This document shows positions 8,061-16,265 of a DNA stretch of 64,000 bases, one piece after another; the stretch's first letter is position 1; each line of letters begins with the position of its first letter. Under the pieces are notes generated by a model. It worked only from the letters and a program-made list of their open reading frames with translations, was not told where the DNA came from and made no database searches. Where the stretch lies: contig NZ_BAAAWE010000001.1 of NCBI RefSeq assembly GCF_039534915.1, positions 6,076,001 through 6,140,000 of the forward strand, written 5' to 3'. This stretch comes from Streptomyces roseofulvus (GTDB lineage: Bacteria > Actinomycetota > Actinomycetes > Streptomycetales > Streptomycetaceae). A program made the position numbers and the translations under genes.

Positions 8061-10682
8061 ATGAGCAATTCCAAGCACGGCAGGATCCGCGGGCGTCACC
8101 GCCGCCGCTGGAGCGCCACCGCCCTGGTGATCGGCGTCCCCGCCGCCGTCGTCCCGTACCTGCTGCTCACGCAGGACGACTCCCAGGCCGCGACCGTCGA
8201 CGCCGGCGCCTACTACCGGCTGGTGTCGGTGCGCAGCGGCAAGGTGCTGGACGTCAACGGCTTCTCCACCGCCGACGGCACCCGGATCCAGCAGTGGACC
8301 GACCAGAACACCGCCAACCAGCAGTGGAGGCTGCGGTCCACCGGGGACGGCTACCACGAGCTGGTGAACCGCAACAGCGGCAAGGTGCTGGGCGTGGCGG
8401 GCGGCTCGACCGCGCGGTCCGCCGCCGCCGAGCAGCAGACCGACAGCGCGTCCCGTTCCCAGGAGTGGCGGATCGACACGGTGGGCGGTTCCGACGCCGT
8501 CACCTTCACCTCCCGCGCCAGCGGCCTCGTCCTGGACGTCTCCGGAGGATCCACGGCCCAGGGCGCGGGGATCATCCAGTACCCCGGCAGGGGCACCGCC
8601 AACCAGCAGTGGAAGCTGGTCAAGGTGGCCACCGCCCCGTCGGCCGCGGCCGGACCGTACCGGTGGCGCAACGCGCAGGTGGTCGGCGGCGGTTACGTCA
8701 CCGGGCTGGTCTTCAACCCCCGGGCGAAGGGGCTGCTGTACGCCCGCACCGACATGGGCGGCGCCTACCGCTGGGACGCCGCCGCCGAGCAGTGGATCCC
8801 GCTGACCGACTGGCTCGGCGAGAAGGACTGGAACCTGCTGGGCATCGACGCGCTGGCCACCGACCCCGTCGACCCCGACCGGCTCTACCTCGCGACCGGC
8901 ACCTACACCAACGAGTGGGCCGGCAACGGAGCGATCCTCCGTTCCACCGACCGCGGCCGCACCTTCCGGCGCACCGACCTGCCGTTCAAACTGGGCGGCA
9001 ACGAGGACGGGCGCGGAGCCGGCGAGCGGCTCGTGGTCGACCCGTCGGACCACCGCGTGCTGCTGCTGGGCACCCGGAAGAACGGCCTGTGGCGCAGCAC
9101 GGACAGCGGCGCGACCTGGCGGCAGGTGTCGTCGTTCCCCGTCAAGGACGGGGCGGGCACCGGCGCCGGCGTCTCCTTCGTGACGTACGGTCCGGCCGGC
9201 AGCAGGACGATCTACGTCGGCGTCGCCGACCGCTCGGCCTCCCTCTACCGCTCCACCGACGGCGGCTCCACCTGGCACGCCGTCCCCGGGCAGCCCACCG
9301 GCCGACTGCCGCAGCACGGCGTGCTCTCCGGCGACGGCTCGCTGTACCTGACGTACACCGACAACCTCGGGCCCAACGGCGTGACGGGGGGCTCGGTCTG
9401 GAAGTACGCCGGCGGGACGTGGAAGGACGTCTCCCCGTCCCGGGGCGGCTACGGGTTCTCCGGCCTCGCCGTCGACCCGCGCAGGCCGTCCACGGTGATG
9501 GTCACCACCCTCGGCCGCTGGTGGCCCGAGGACGAGATCTACCGCTCCACCGACGGCGGCACGACCTGGAAGGCGCTGGCGGACAAGACGGTGCGGAACG
9601 CCTCCGCCGCTCCCTACATCGGCGACCACACCGGGCACTGGATGACCGCCCTGGCCATCGACCCCTTCGACTCGGGGCACGTGCTGTACGGCACCGGCAA
9701 CGGCATCTGGCGCAGCGAGGACGCCGCCGCCACCGACACCGGCGGCACCAGCCACTGGACCCCGGGGGCGCGGGGACTCGAGGAGACCGCCCTGATGGAC
9801 GCGGTCGCCCCGCCCGGCGGCGCCACGGTGGTCACCGCCATGGGCGACCAGGGCGGTTTCCGCCACGTCGACCTGAACAAGGTGCCGGCCGGGCGGCTGA
9901 GCAGTCCGATGATGACCAACAGCACGGACATCGACTTCGCCCAGTCCACGCCGTCGACGATGGTCCGCGTCGGCCGCGGCGGCGCGCAGGACGGCGCCTA
10001 CTCCACGGACGGCGGCATCAGCTGGAAGGGCTTCGGGTCCGAGCCGGTGGCCGGTGCCCAGGACGGCCGGGTCGCGCTCGCGGCCGACGGCACGACCGTC
10101 GTCTGGACCCAGGCCGGCGAGGTTCCGTACCGGTCGACCGACAGGGGAGCGAGCTGGTCGAGGGTCGGCGGACTGGGCACCGACGCCGTCGTCGTCGCCG
10201 ACCGGGCCTCGGCCAGGACCTTCTACTCCCTGTCCGGCGGCACGCTGCACGCCAGCACCGACGGCGGGGCGACCTTCACCGCCCGGGCCACCGGCCTGCC
10301 GGCCGACGGCCGGCTCACGGCCGTGCCCGGCGTCGCCGGAGACCTGTGGATCGCCGGCGGCGGCCGGGGGCTGCTGCACTCCACCGACGGCGGCCGCACC
10401 TTCACCGCGCTCACCACGGTGAAGTCCGCCTCCGCCCTCGGCTTCGGCAAGGCCGCACCCGGCGCCTCCTACCAGGCCCTGTACCTGATCGGCACGGTCA
10501 AGGACGTCACCGGCGTCTTCCGCTCCACCGACAAGGGCGCCACCTGGCTCCGCGTCAACGACGACGCCCACCAGTGGGGCAGCATCGGCGGCGTCGGCGT
10601 CATCACCGGAGACCCGGACACCTACGGCCGCGTCTACGTCGGCACCAACGGCCGCGGCCTCCAGTACGGCGATCCCTCCTGA
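8061..10682 (+). CDS. Secreted CBM13-GH74 xyloglucanase
   Basis: The 873-aa protein has a basic N-terminus and a signal segment ending near QAA-TVDAG. A ricin-B/CBM13-like module (about 48-190, three NQQW or QEW repeats) precedes a GH74 double seven-bladed propeller. The likely catalytic pair is Asp231 in RTDMGGAYRW and Asp537 in IDPFDSGHVLYG. Repeated STDxGxTW motifs mark the propeller blades. GH74 enzymes hydrolyse xyloglucan (endo or processive). AAGGAG sits 10 nt before ATG 8061. The 39-nt gap to the xylanase suggests co-transcription. Carbohydrate modules on GH74 enzymes are more often at the C-terminus, so the N-terminal CBM13 is a variation. Confidence 0.9.
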   Translation: MSNSKHGRIRGRHRRRWSATALVIGVPAAVVPYLLLTQDDSQAATVDAGAYYRLVSVRSGKVLDVNGFSTADGTRIQQWTDQNTANQQWRLRSTGDGYHELVNRNSGKVLGVAGGSTARSAAAEQQTDSASRSQEWRIDTVGGSDAVTFTSRASGLVLDVSGGSTAQGAGIIQYPGRGTANQQWKLVKVATAPSAAAGPYRWRNAQVVGGGYVTGLVFNPRAKGLLYARTDMGGAYRWDAAAEQWIPLTDWLGEKDWNLLGIDALATDPVDPDRLYLATGTYTNEWAGNGAILRSTDRGRTFRRTDLPFKLGGNEDGRGAGERLVVDPSDHRVLLLGTRKNGLWRSTDSGATWRQVSSFPVKDGAGTGAGVSFVTYGPAGSRTIYVGVADRSASLYRSTDGGSTWHAVPGQPTGRLPQHGVLSGDGSLYLTYTDNLGPNGVTGGSVWKYAGGTWKDVSPSRGGYGFSGLAVDPRRPSTVMVTTLGRWWPEDEIYRSTDGGTTWKALADKTVRNASAAPYIGDHTGHWMTALAIDPFDSGHVLYGTGNGIWRSEDAAATDTGGTSHWTPGARGLEETALMDAVAPPGGATVVTAMGDQGGFRHVDLNKVPAGRLSSPMMTNSTDIDFAQSTPSTMVRVGRGGAQDGAYSTDGGISWKGFGSEPVAGAQDGRVALAADGTTVVWTQAGEVPYRSTDRGASWSRVGGLGTDAVVVADRASARTFYSLSGGTLHASTDGGATFTARATGLPADGRLTAVPGVAGDLWIAGGGRGLLHSTDGGRTFTALTTVKSASALGFGKAAPGASYQALYLIGTVKDVTGVFRSTDKGATWLRVNDDAHQWGSIGGVGVITGDPDTYGRVYVGTNGRGLQYGDPS

Positions 10683-10702
10683 CCGAGGGGACGTCCCCGC
10701 CG

Positions 10703-10737
10703 GGGGCGGCTCCGGCCGTTCGGGCCGGAGCCGCCCC
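10703..10737. terminator. Bidirectional GC hairpin between convergent genes
   Basis: A perfect 15-bp stem with a 5-nt loop (GTTCG) lies between the stops of the GH74 gene and the DUF1295 gene. It can terminate both transcripts. Confidence 0.75.
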
Positions 10738-10752
10738 GCGGCGGGTCCCCCC

Positions 10753-11571
10753 TCACGGGTCGCGCCGGGCGCGTCCGCGCGGCGGCAGCGGGAAGAAGCC
10801 GCTGGTGCGGGCGGCGTAGGCGGCGTAGCCGGGGCGGTCGGCCATGTGCTTCTCCAGGAGGCGCTTGCCGCTGCCGACGGTGAGGAGCAGGGTCATCAGG
10901 ACCGGGGAGAGGAGGACGGCGAGGGCCGGCTGCCAGCCGGTGCAGGCGAGCAGGTACAGGCCCCACCAGACGAGACTGTCCCCGAAGTAGTTCGGGTGCC
11001 GCGTCCACGCCCACAGGCCCCGGTCCATGATCCGTCCCCGGTTGGCCGGGTCCGCCTTGAAACGGGCCAGCTGGCGGTCGCCGACGGCCTCGAAGGCGAG
11101 TCCGGTCGCCCACACCGCGAGCCCGCCGTACGCCAGGGCGTCCAGGGGCGCGGAGCTGTAGGAGGCGGCCTGGACGGGGAGGGAGATCAGCCAGACGAGC
11201 GCCCCCTGGCCGAGGTAGACGACACGGAGCGCGTACAGGGTCCGGCTGCCGGGCGCCTTGTCGAGGAGGGCGGTGTAGCGCGGGTCCTCGCCGTGTCCCC
11301 GGGAGCGGTGGGCGATGTGCGCCGCCAGCCGCAGGCCCCAGACGACGGTCGCCGCCGCGACGAGCAGGCGGCGGCCGTCGTCGCCGTGCCCGGCGGACAG
11401 CAGCCAGGTCACGACGGCGACGGCGGCGAACGCGATGCCCCAGGCGATGTCGACGATACGGTGCAGACCGCGGCGTACGCCGACGGCGAAGGTGGCGAGG
11501 AGCACCGTCAGCGCCGCACCCGCCGTGGCGGCGAGGTTGACGCCGAGGGCGCTCCAGTCGGTGGCGCTCAC
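10753..11571 (-). CDS. DUF1295 family membrane protein (steroid 5-alpha-reductase fold)
   Basis: The 272-aa integral membrane protein has about seven hydrophobic segments and the DUF1295 C-terminal signature (GLWAWTRHPNYFGDSLVWWGL, here cited in part as WTRHPNYFGD). Relatives belong to the isoprenylcysteine methyltransferase/steroid reductase clan and probably reduce or alkylate lipids in the membrane. The GTG at 11571 overlaps the stop of the upstream short reading frame by 4 nt, so it is translationally coupled. It closes an operon with a flavoprotein, DUF1365 and cyclopropane synthase, a set often linked to fatty-acid modification under photo-oxidative stress in other bacteria. The exact substrate is unknown. 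Confidence 0.85.
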   Translation of the reverse strand: MSATDWSALGVNLAATAGAALTVLLATFAVGVRRGLHRIVDIAWGIAFAAVAVVTWLLSAGHGDDGRRLLVAAATVVWGLRLAAHIAHRSRGHGEDPRYTALLDKAPGSRTLYALRVVYLGQGALVWLISLPVQAASYSSAPLDALAYGGLAVWATGLAFEAVGDRQLARFKADPANRGRIMDRGLWAWTRHPNYFGDSLVWWGLYLLACTGWQPALAVLLSPVLMTLLLTVGSGKRLLEKHMADRPGYAAYAARTSGFFPLPPRGRARRDP

Positions 11572-11822
11572 GCCGGGCTCGCGGGGGCGTGCCAGGCGGC
11601 GGGGGTGGCGGGCATGTCCGACGCTCCTTCGCGGGTGGGCCGTACGGCGCGGATCTGGTCGACGCCGCCCATGCGGCGTTCGGGGAACGCGGGCGACGCG
11701 CCGGCGAGGTCGGGCGCGTCCGCGGTGCCCGCGACGCTGCCGTCCCACGCGCGGACGCGCACGGGCAGGGGGCCGGGGACGACGTGGCCGAGGGGCCGCG
11801 CGGGTCGGTCGGCGGCCCTCAT
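11568..11822 (-). pseudogene. Internally deleted remnant of a second cyclopropane-fatty-acid synthase-like methyltransferase
   Basis: This 84-codon frame starts with ATG overlapping the upstream CFA synthase stop (ATGA) and ends overlapping the DUF1295 start (GTGA). Its first half (GPLPVRVRAWDGSVAG) resembles the N-terminus of CFA-type methyltransferases. Its second half (PERRMGGVDQIRAVRPT) resembles their extreme C-terminus, where the family has a VHQVLAV-like strand. The whole SAM-binding core is missing. The simplest reading is an in-frame deletion of about 1 kb that removed the enzyme but preserved both coupling junctions. It could still be translated, merely to pass ribosomes to DUF1295. 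The assignment rests on memory of family ends. Confidence 0.6.
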
Positions 11823-13111
11823 CGGGGCGTTCCCTCGGTGAGGAGGAGCTGGCGGACGTCGAGGTAGCGGGAGCGGAATCCGGCCTCCGAGTAGGCGAGG
11901 TAGAACTCCCACATGCGCTGGAAGACCGGGTCGAAGCCGAGGCCGGTGACGACCGGGCGGTGGGCGGTGAACCGTTCGCGCCACAGCCGCAGCGTCTCGG
12001 CGTAGTGCTCGCCGAAGCCGTCGTCGGCGGCCGTGCGCAGACCGGCGGCGGCGGAGTGCGCGGCGATGGCCTCGCGGGACGGGATCAGGCCGCCGGGGAA
12101 GACGTACTTGCTGATGAAGGTGTGGGTGGCGGCGGTGTGGAGCATCTGCCGGTGGCCCATGGTGATGGCCTGCAGGGCGATCCTGCCGCCGGGGGCGAGC
12201 GCCCGCCGCAGGGCGGTGAAGTAGGCCGGCCAGTAGTCGGCGCCGACCGCCTCGATCATCTCGACGCTGACGACGGCGTCGTACCGGCCCTCGATGTCGC
12301 GGTAGTCGCGCAGCTGGACGTCCACCCGGTCGGCGAGCCCGGCCGCCGCTATCCGCTCGCGGGCCAGGGCCGCCTGCTCCTCGGAGAGGGTCAGGGTGGT
12401 GACCCGGGCGCCGCGGGCGGCGGCCCGCAGGGCGAGTTCGCCCCAGCCGGTGCCGATCTCGAGGAGTCGGGTGCCCTCGCCGGCGCCGGCGAGGTCCAGG
12501 AGCCGGTCGATCTTGCGGTGCTGGGCGGAGGCGAGGGAGTCGAAGCGGGCGGGGAAGGCACGGAAGATCGCGGAGGAGTAGGTGAGGGTGGGGTCGAGGA
12601 ACGCGGCGAACAGGTCGTTGGACAGGTCGTAGTGGCGCTGGATGTTGGTACGGGCCCCGTCGCGGGTGTTCCGGTCGCCGGCCGGGCGGGCGGACACCCA
12701 GAGGCCGCGGAGCCGCCGCAGCGGGGCGGGGACCAGCTCGTCGACGTGGCCGGCGAGGACGGTCAGGACGCCGGCCAGGTCGTCGCTGTCCCATTCGCCG
12801 GCCATGTAGGACTCGCCGAAGCCGATCAGCCCGTGCCGGCCGACGCGCCGGTGGAAGGCGTCCGGGTCGTGCAGGACCAGTCGCGGCCCGACGGTCGCCG
12901 GGCGGGCACCCGCCGGCGGTGCGATCAGGTCCAGCCGGCGCAGTGCGCGCCCCACCAGGTACCGGGCGACGGCGGTCCGGGCCGGGCCGGCCGGGGGGAT
13001 CCGGGCCACGTCCGGCCAGCGGCCGGCGTCGACGTCCGCACGGCTGCCCGGCGGCGTCCGCCCGGGGACGTCCAGGGTGCGGCTCTCGGAGGTGAGGGCG
13101 GAGCGGGTCAC
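11819..13111 (-). CDS. Cyclopropane-fatty-acyl-phospholipid synthase family methyltransferase
   Basis: The 430-aa SAM-dependent enzyme has the full CFA synthase layout. The N-terminal lipid-binding region (GFGESYMAGEWDSDDL) is followed by the signature HYDLSNDLFAAFLDPTLTYS and SAM motif LLEIGTGWGELAL. Then come SVEMIEAVG and the C-terminal FPGGLIPS and EFYLAYSEAGFRSRYLD motifs. It should methylenate or methylate unsaturated acyl chains of membrane phospholipids. The GTG start at 13111 overlaps the DUF1365 stop by 4 nt, so expression is coupled. In such operons the product may be a cyclopropane, a 10-methyl or a furan fatty acid. The sequence alone does not decide. Confidence 0.88.
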   Translation of the reverse strand: MTRSALTSESRTLDVPGRTPPGSRADVDAGRWPDVARIPPAGPARTAVARYLVGRALRRLDLIAPPAGARPATVGPRLVLHDPDAFHRRVGRHGLIGFGESYMAGEWDSDDLAGVLTVLAGHVDELVPAPLRRLRGLWVSARPAGDRNTRDGARTNIQRHYDLSNDLFAAFLDPTLTYSSAIFRAFPARFDSLASAQHRKIDRLLDLAGAGEGTRLLEIGTGWGELALRAAARGARVTTLTLSEEQAALARERIAAAGLADRVDVQLRDYRDIEGRYDAVVSVEMIEAVGADYWPAYFTALRRALAPGGRIALQAITMGHRQMLHTAATHTFISKYVFPGGLIPSREAIAAHSAAAGLRTAADDGFGEHYAETLRLWRERFTAHRPVVTGLGFDPVFQRMWEFYLAYSEAGFRSRYLDVRQLLLTEGTPR

Positions 13112-13884
13112 GACGGCATGCCTTTCTGCGGGGCGGAACGAGGACGGGGGTGCACGGGCAGCCCGCGCAGCAGCAGGTGGACACCGTGGCGGCGGATGCC
13201 GGCCGACACCGCGGCGGTGGACCAGGGCCTGCGCGCGGCCGCGGCCAGCAGACCGGGCACGGTGGCGGGCCGGCGGCGGCCCCGGACGACGGCGGTGAAC
13301 GCCCTGCCGGTGTCGTGCTCCAGGTGGACGGTCAGGGCCAGGCGTTCCCCGGGGAGCGGCAGCCGCATCCGGTAGCGGCCCTCGACCGCGAAGAACGGGG
13401 AGACGTAGAACTCCTTGTCCACCGCCGCCTCGTCCGCCTCGTCCGTCCGCAGCAGGTAGCAGTGCCGCTGACCGTACGTGTTGTGGACCTCGGCGACGAC
13501 GCACACCAGGGCGCCGGACGCGTCGTGGCACCAGTACACGCTCAGCGGGTTGAAGACGTACCCGAACACCCGGGCGTGCGCCAGCATCACCACCCGCCCG
13601 CCGCCCAGGTCGACGCCGTGCGCGGCGAGGAAGGCGTCGAGCCCGGCGCGGAGGGACCCGGAGGTGCCGCCGAAGTGGTCGCGGGCGTCGAACCGGGCCA
13701 GCGGGCGCAGCGGCCGGGGCAGCACCGGCAGGTGGTCGAGGTCCACGCACCACAGGTAGGTGCGGTGCCGCAGCGCGTGGTGCAGCGGCGTGCGGCGGAC
13801 GTGCGTGATCACGCACTCGTACAGCGCCGCGGAGGTCCCGCGCACGGGGGCCGTGGACACGACGCCGCCTCCGGTGCGGGTCAC
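13108..13884 (-). CDS. DUF1365 family protein
   Basis: This 258-aa protein is recognised by the DUF1365 blocks LYECVITHVRRTP, HARVFGYVFNPLSVYWC, EVHNTYGQRHCYLL and KEFYVSPFF. The family has no settled biochemical role, but nearly always accompanies a flavin amine-oxidase-like protein and a CFA synthase. It is inferred to act on the same lipid. The GTG at 13884 overlaps the flavoprotein stop by 4 nt. This start gives a normal family length; the frame could extend 22 codons upstream, but that part lacks homology. Confidence 0.85.
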   Translation of the reverse strand: MTRTGGGVVSTAPVRGTSAALYECVITHVRRTPLHHALRHRTYLWCVDLDHLPVLPRPLRPLARFDARDHFGGTSGSLRAGLDAFLAAHGVDLGGGRVVMLAHARVFGYVFNPLSVYWCHDASGALVCVVAEVHNTYGQRHCYLLRTDEADEAAVDKEFYVSPFFAVEGRYRMRLPLPGERLALTVHLEHDTGRAFTAVVRGRRRPATVPGLLAAAARRPWSTAAVSAGIRRHGVHLLLRGLPVHPRPRSAPQKGMPS

Positions 13885-15143
13885 CAGCGGACTCCCAGGG
13901 AGCGGGCGGCCTCGACGCCGGAGCGGCAGCCGTCCTCGTGGAAGCCCCATCCGTGCCAGGCGCCCGCGTACGCGGTCACCCCGGTGTTGAGGCGGGGCAG
14001 TTCCTTCTGCGCCGCGACCGACGCGGGCGTGTAGACGGGGTGTTCGTACACCATCCGCTCCACCACGCGGTCCGGTGCGATGCCGTCGTCGCCGCCCAGT
14101 GTGACGACGTAACCGGAGCCGGCGGGCAGGCGCTGGAGGCGCTCCATGTCGTAGCTGACGCGCACGGGAGCGGTGGACGGCTCGCAGCCGGTCATGCGGT
14201 AGTTCCAGCTCGCGCGTGCGCCGGCGGAGCGGGGCAGGAGCGAGGTGTCGGTGTGCAGCACGGTGGGGTTGCGGGAGTAGCGGAAGGCGCCCAGGAGCCG
14301 CCGTTCGTCGTCGGTGGGGTCGGCGAGCAGGCGGAGCGCCTGGTCCGGGTGCGTGGCGATCACGACGGCGTCGTACGCCTCGCCCGCGCCGTCACCGGTG
14401 GTGACGAGGGCGCCGCCGCCGGTGCGCCGGACGGCCTCGACCGGGCTGCCGGCACGGACGCGGTGGACGCTCTTGGCGGCCGCGGCGACGTAGGCGGACG
14501 AACCGCCGGTGACGGTCTTCCACTGCGGGGAGCCGGTGATCGACAGCAGCCCGTGGTGGCGCAGGAAGGCGAACAGGTACGCGGCCGGGTACGACAGCGC
14601 GGTGCGGGCGGGGCAGGACCACACGGCGGCGACGAGCGGCAGGGCGAAGTGACTGACGAAGTAGGAGGAGTACCCGCCCTCGCGCAGGAAGTCCCCGAAG
14701 GTGACGTCCGCGGGGGCCCCGCGCGCCAGCAGGCGCCGGGCGTCGCGGTGGAAGGCCGGCACCTCGGCGAGGAGCCGCAGGTACCTGCCCCGCAGCGCGG
14801 CCCGCGAGGCGAACAGCCCCGCCGGGCCCCGGGCGCCGGCGTACTCCAGACCGCAACCGTCGCACCGCACCGACATGCTCATCTCGGCGTCCTGCGTACC
14901 GATCTCCAGCTCCCGGAACAGCCGGAGCAGGGTGGGGTAGGTGCGCTCGTTGTGCACGATGAACCCCGAGTCCACGGCGATCGCCCGCCCGCCGGGTCCG
15001 GGGAGCTCCCGGGTGTGGGCGTGCCCCCCGAGCCGCCCTTCCGCCTCGTACAGGGTGACCTCGTACGAGGCCGCCAGGACGTAGGCGGCCGTGAGACCCG
15101 CCACCCCCGCGCCCACGACCGCCGCCTTGCGTCGTTCCACCAC
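13881..15143 (-). CDS. FAD/NAD(P)-binding amine-oxidase-like flavoprotein
   Basis: The 420-aa protein begins with an FAD-binding Rossmann motif (VVGAGVAGLTAAYVL), followed by ARRLGGHAHT-like residues (EGRLGGHAHT). The C-terminal GWGFHEDGCRSGVEAA motif completes the FAD site of the amine oxidase/desaturase clan. Homologues are the first gene of DUF1365-CFA operons and may desaturate or oxidise a methylated acyl chain. GTG 15143 is favoured because a GGGAG ribosome site precedes it; an adjacent GTG at 15140 is equally possible. The gene starts 105 nt after cydB on the same strand, so partial read-through from the oxidase operon is possible. Confidence 0.85.
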   Translation of the reverse strand: MVERRKAAVVGAGVAGLTAAYVLAASYEVTLYEAEGRLGGHAHTRELPGPGGRAIAVDSGFIVHNERTYPTLLRLFRELEIGTQDAEMSMSVRCDGCGLEYAGARGPAGLFASRAALRGRYLRLLAEVPAFHRDARRLLARGAPADVTFGDFLREGGYSSYFVSHFALPLVAAVWSCPARTALSYPAAYLFAFLRHHGLLSITGSPQWKTVTGGSSAYVAAAAKSVHRVRAGSPVEAVRRTGGGALVTTGDGAGEAYDAVVIATHPDQALRLLADPTDDERRLLGAFRYSRNPTVLHTDTSLLPRSAGARASWNYRMTGCEPSTAPVRVSYDMERLQRLPAGSGYVVTLGGDDGIAPDRVVERMVYEHPVYTPASVAAQKELPRLNTGVTAYAGAWHGWGFHEDGCRSGVEAARSLGVRW

Positions 15144-15248
15144 GTCCGCTCCCGCCCTTCGCCCCACCGCTCGACCGCCGTGCCTCACCTGTACTTCGGA
15201 GCGGACGGCCCGACGGATGCGGGCGCGTGCGCGGCTCCGGGTGTTCGC

Positions 15249-16232
15249 TCAGTGGGCCCGGGGGCCCTGCGGGGCGAAGACGCGCCACATCCAGACCTGC
15301 CCGTAGGCGATGGCGGCCAGGACGGGCAGCACCACCACGGCCAGGAGGCCGAGGGAGGCCGAGTCCGCCACGGCTTCGGTGAGGGTGAGCGCGCCGGTGC
15401 CGGAGCGGGTGGCCAGGACCGTGGTGCCGTTGACGACGCCGACCGCCGCGGGCAGCGCGAGCACCGGGGCGGTGCCGAGCAGCAGCGCCGCGCCGGGGCG
15501 GCCCGCCGTACGGAGCCGTTCGGACGCGAAGACGCCGAGCGCGGCGGCCACGCCCACCAGGGTCACCGCCACCGGGGCGCCGGTCACTCCGGCCGCCGTC
15601 ACCGCGGCGAGCAGGACCAGACCGACCAGGGGCCAGTGGAGCCGGCCGGCGAGCCGGGCGAGCCGGGCCTGCTCGGGGTCGGCCCCGGGCAGCCGCCGGG
15701 CGGCGAAGAGCACGCCCTGGCGGAGGCCGCCCACGACGACGACGGCCGCGCAGGCGAGGGAGAAGGGGTGGGCCAGATCGGAGAGGGCGGCCACCGGTTG
15801 CCCGTCGCCGTCCGTGGACAGCCCGCGGATCAGGGCCGCCAGGAGCGTCCCCCACGCCATGGCCAGCACCAGACTGGCGGCGGGCAGGACGACGTCCCAC
15901 AGGCGGCGCCAGCCGTCGGACGGCAGCGCGGCACGGAACCACAGGGCGGCGTCCCGCAGCACCCAGGCGGCCAGCACCAGGACCATCGGGATCCGCAGGG
16001 CGGTCAGCAGCGGGCCCTCCAGCAGCGGCAGGGCGCCCAGCAGCAGGCCGGCGAAGGCGACCAGCCACACCTCGTTGGCGAGGAACAGAGGGACGACGGC
16101 CCGGCGGGCGCGCTCGCGGTCCCGCTCCGACCGGGCGAAGGGGAGCAGCATGCCCATGCCGAAGTCGATGCTCTCCAGGGCCAGGTATCCGGCGAGTAAC
16201 AGGCCCGTCAGGGCGTACCAGAAGACTTCCAC
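15249..16232 (-). CDS. cydB: Cytochrome bd ubiquinol oxidase subunit II
   Basis: The 327-aa hydrophobic protein has the CydB N-terminal motif ESIDFGMGML and about eight membrane helices, ending with YGQVWMWRVF. CydB pairs with CydA in the cytoplasmic membrane to oxidise quinol and reduce O2 without proton pumping. It begins 33 nt after the cydA stop. No cydCD transporter genes follow, so haem assembly must rely on genes elsewhere if this is a functional oxidase. Confidence 0.9.
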   Translation of the reverse strand: MEVFWYALTGLLLAGYLALESIDFGMGMLLPFARSERDRERARRAVVPLFLANEVWLVAFAGLLLGALPLLEGPLLTALRIPMVLVLAAWVLRDAALWFRAALPSDGWRRLWDVVLPAASLVLAMAWGTLLAALIRGLSTDGDGQPVAALSDLAHPFSLACAAVVVVGGLRQGVLFAARRLPGADPEQARLARLAGRLHWPLVGLVLLAAVTAAGVTGAPVAVTLVGVAAALGVFASERLRTAGRPGAALLLGTAPVLALPAAVGVVNGTTVLATRSGTGALTLTEAVADSASLGLLAVVVLPVLAAIAYGQVWMWRVFAPQGPRAH

Positions 16233-16265
16233 GGTGGCGTCCCGTCAGATGGTGGGGTCGGTCGG

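Noticed and set aside
5541..10571. 1676-codon - strand open frame opposite the glycoside hydrolases
   Set aside because: It is low-complexity Gly/Ala/Val and antisense to two clear secreted enzymes. Length alone reflects high GC.
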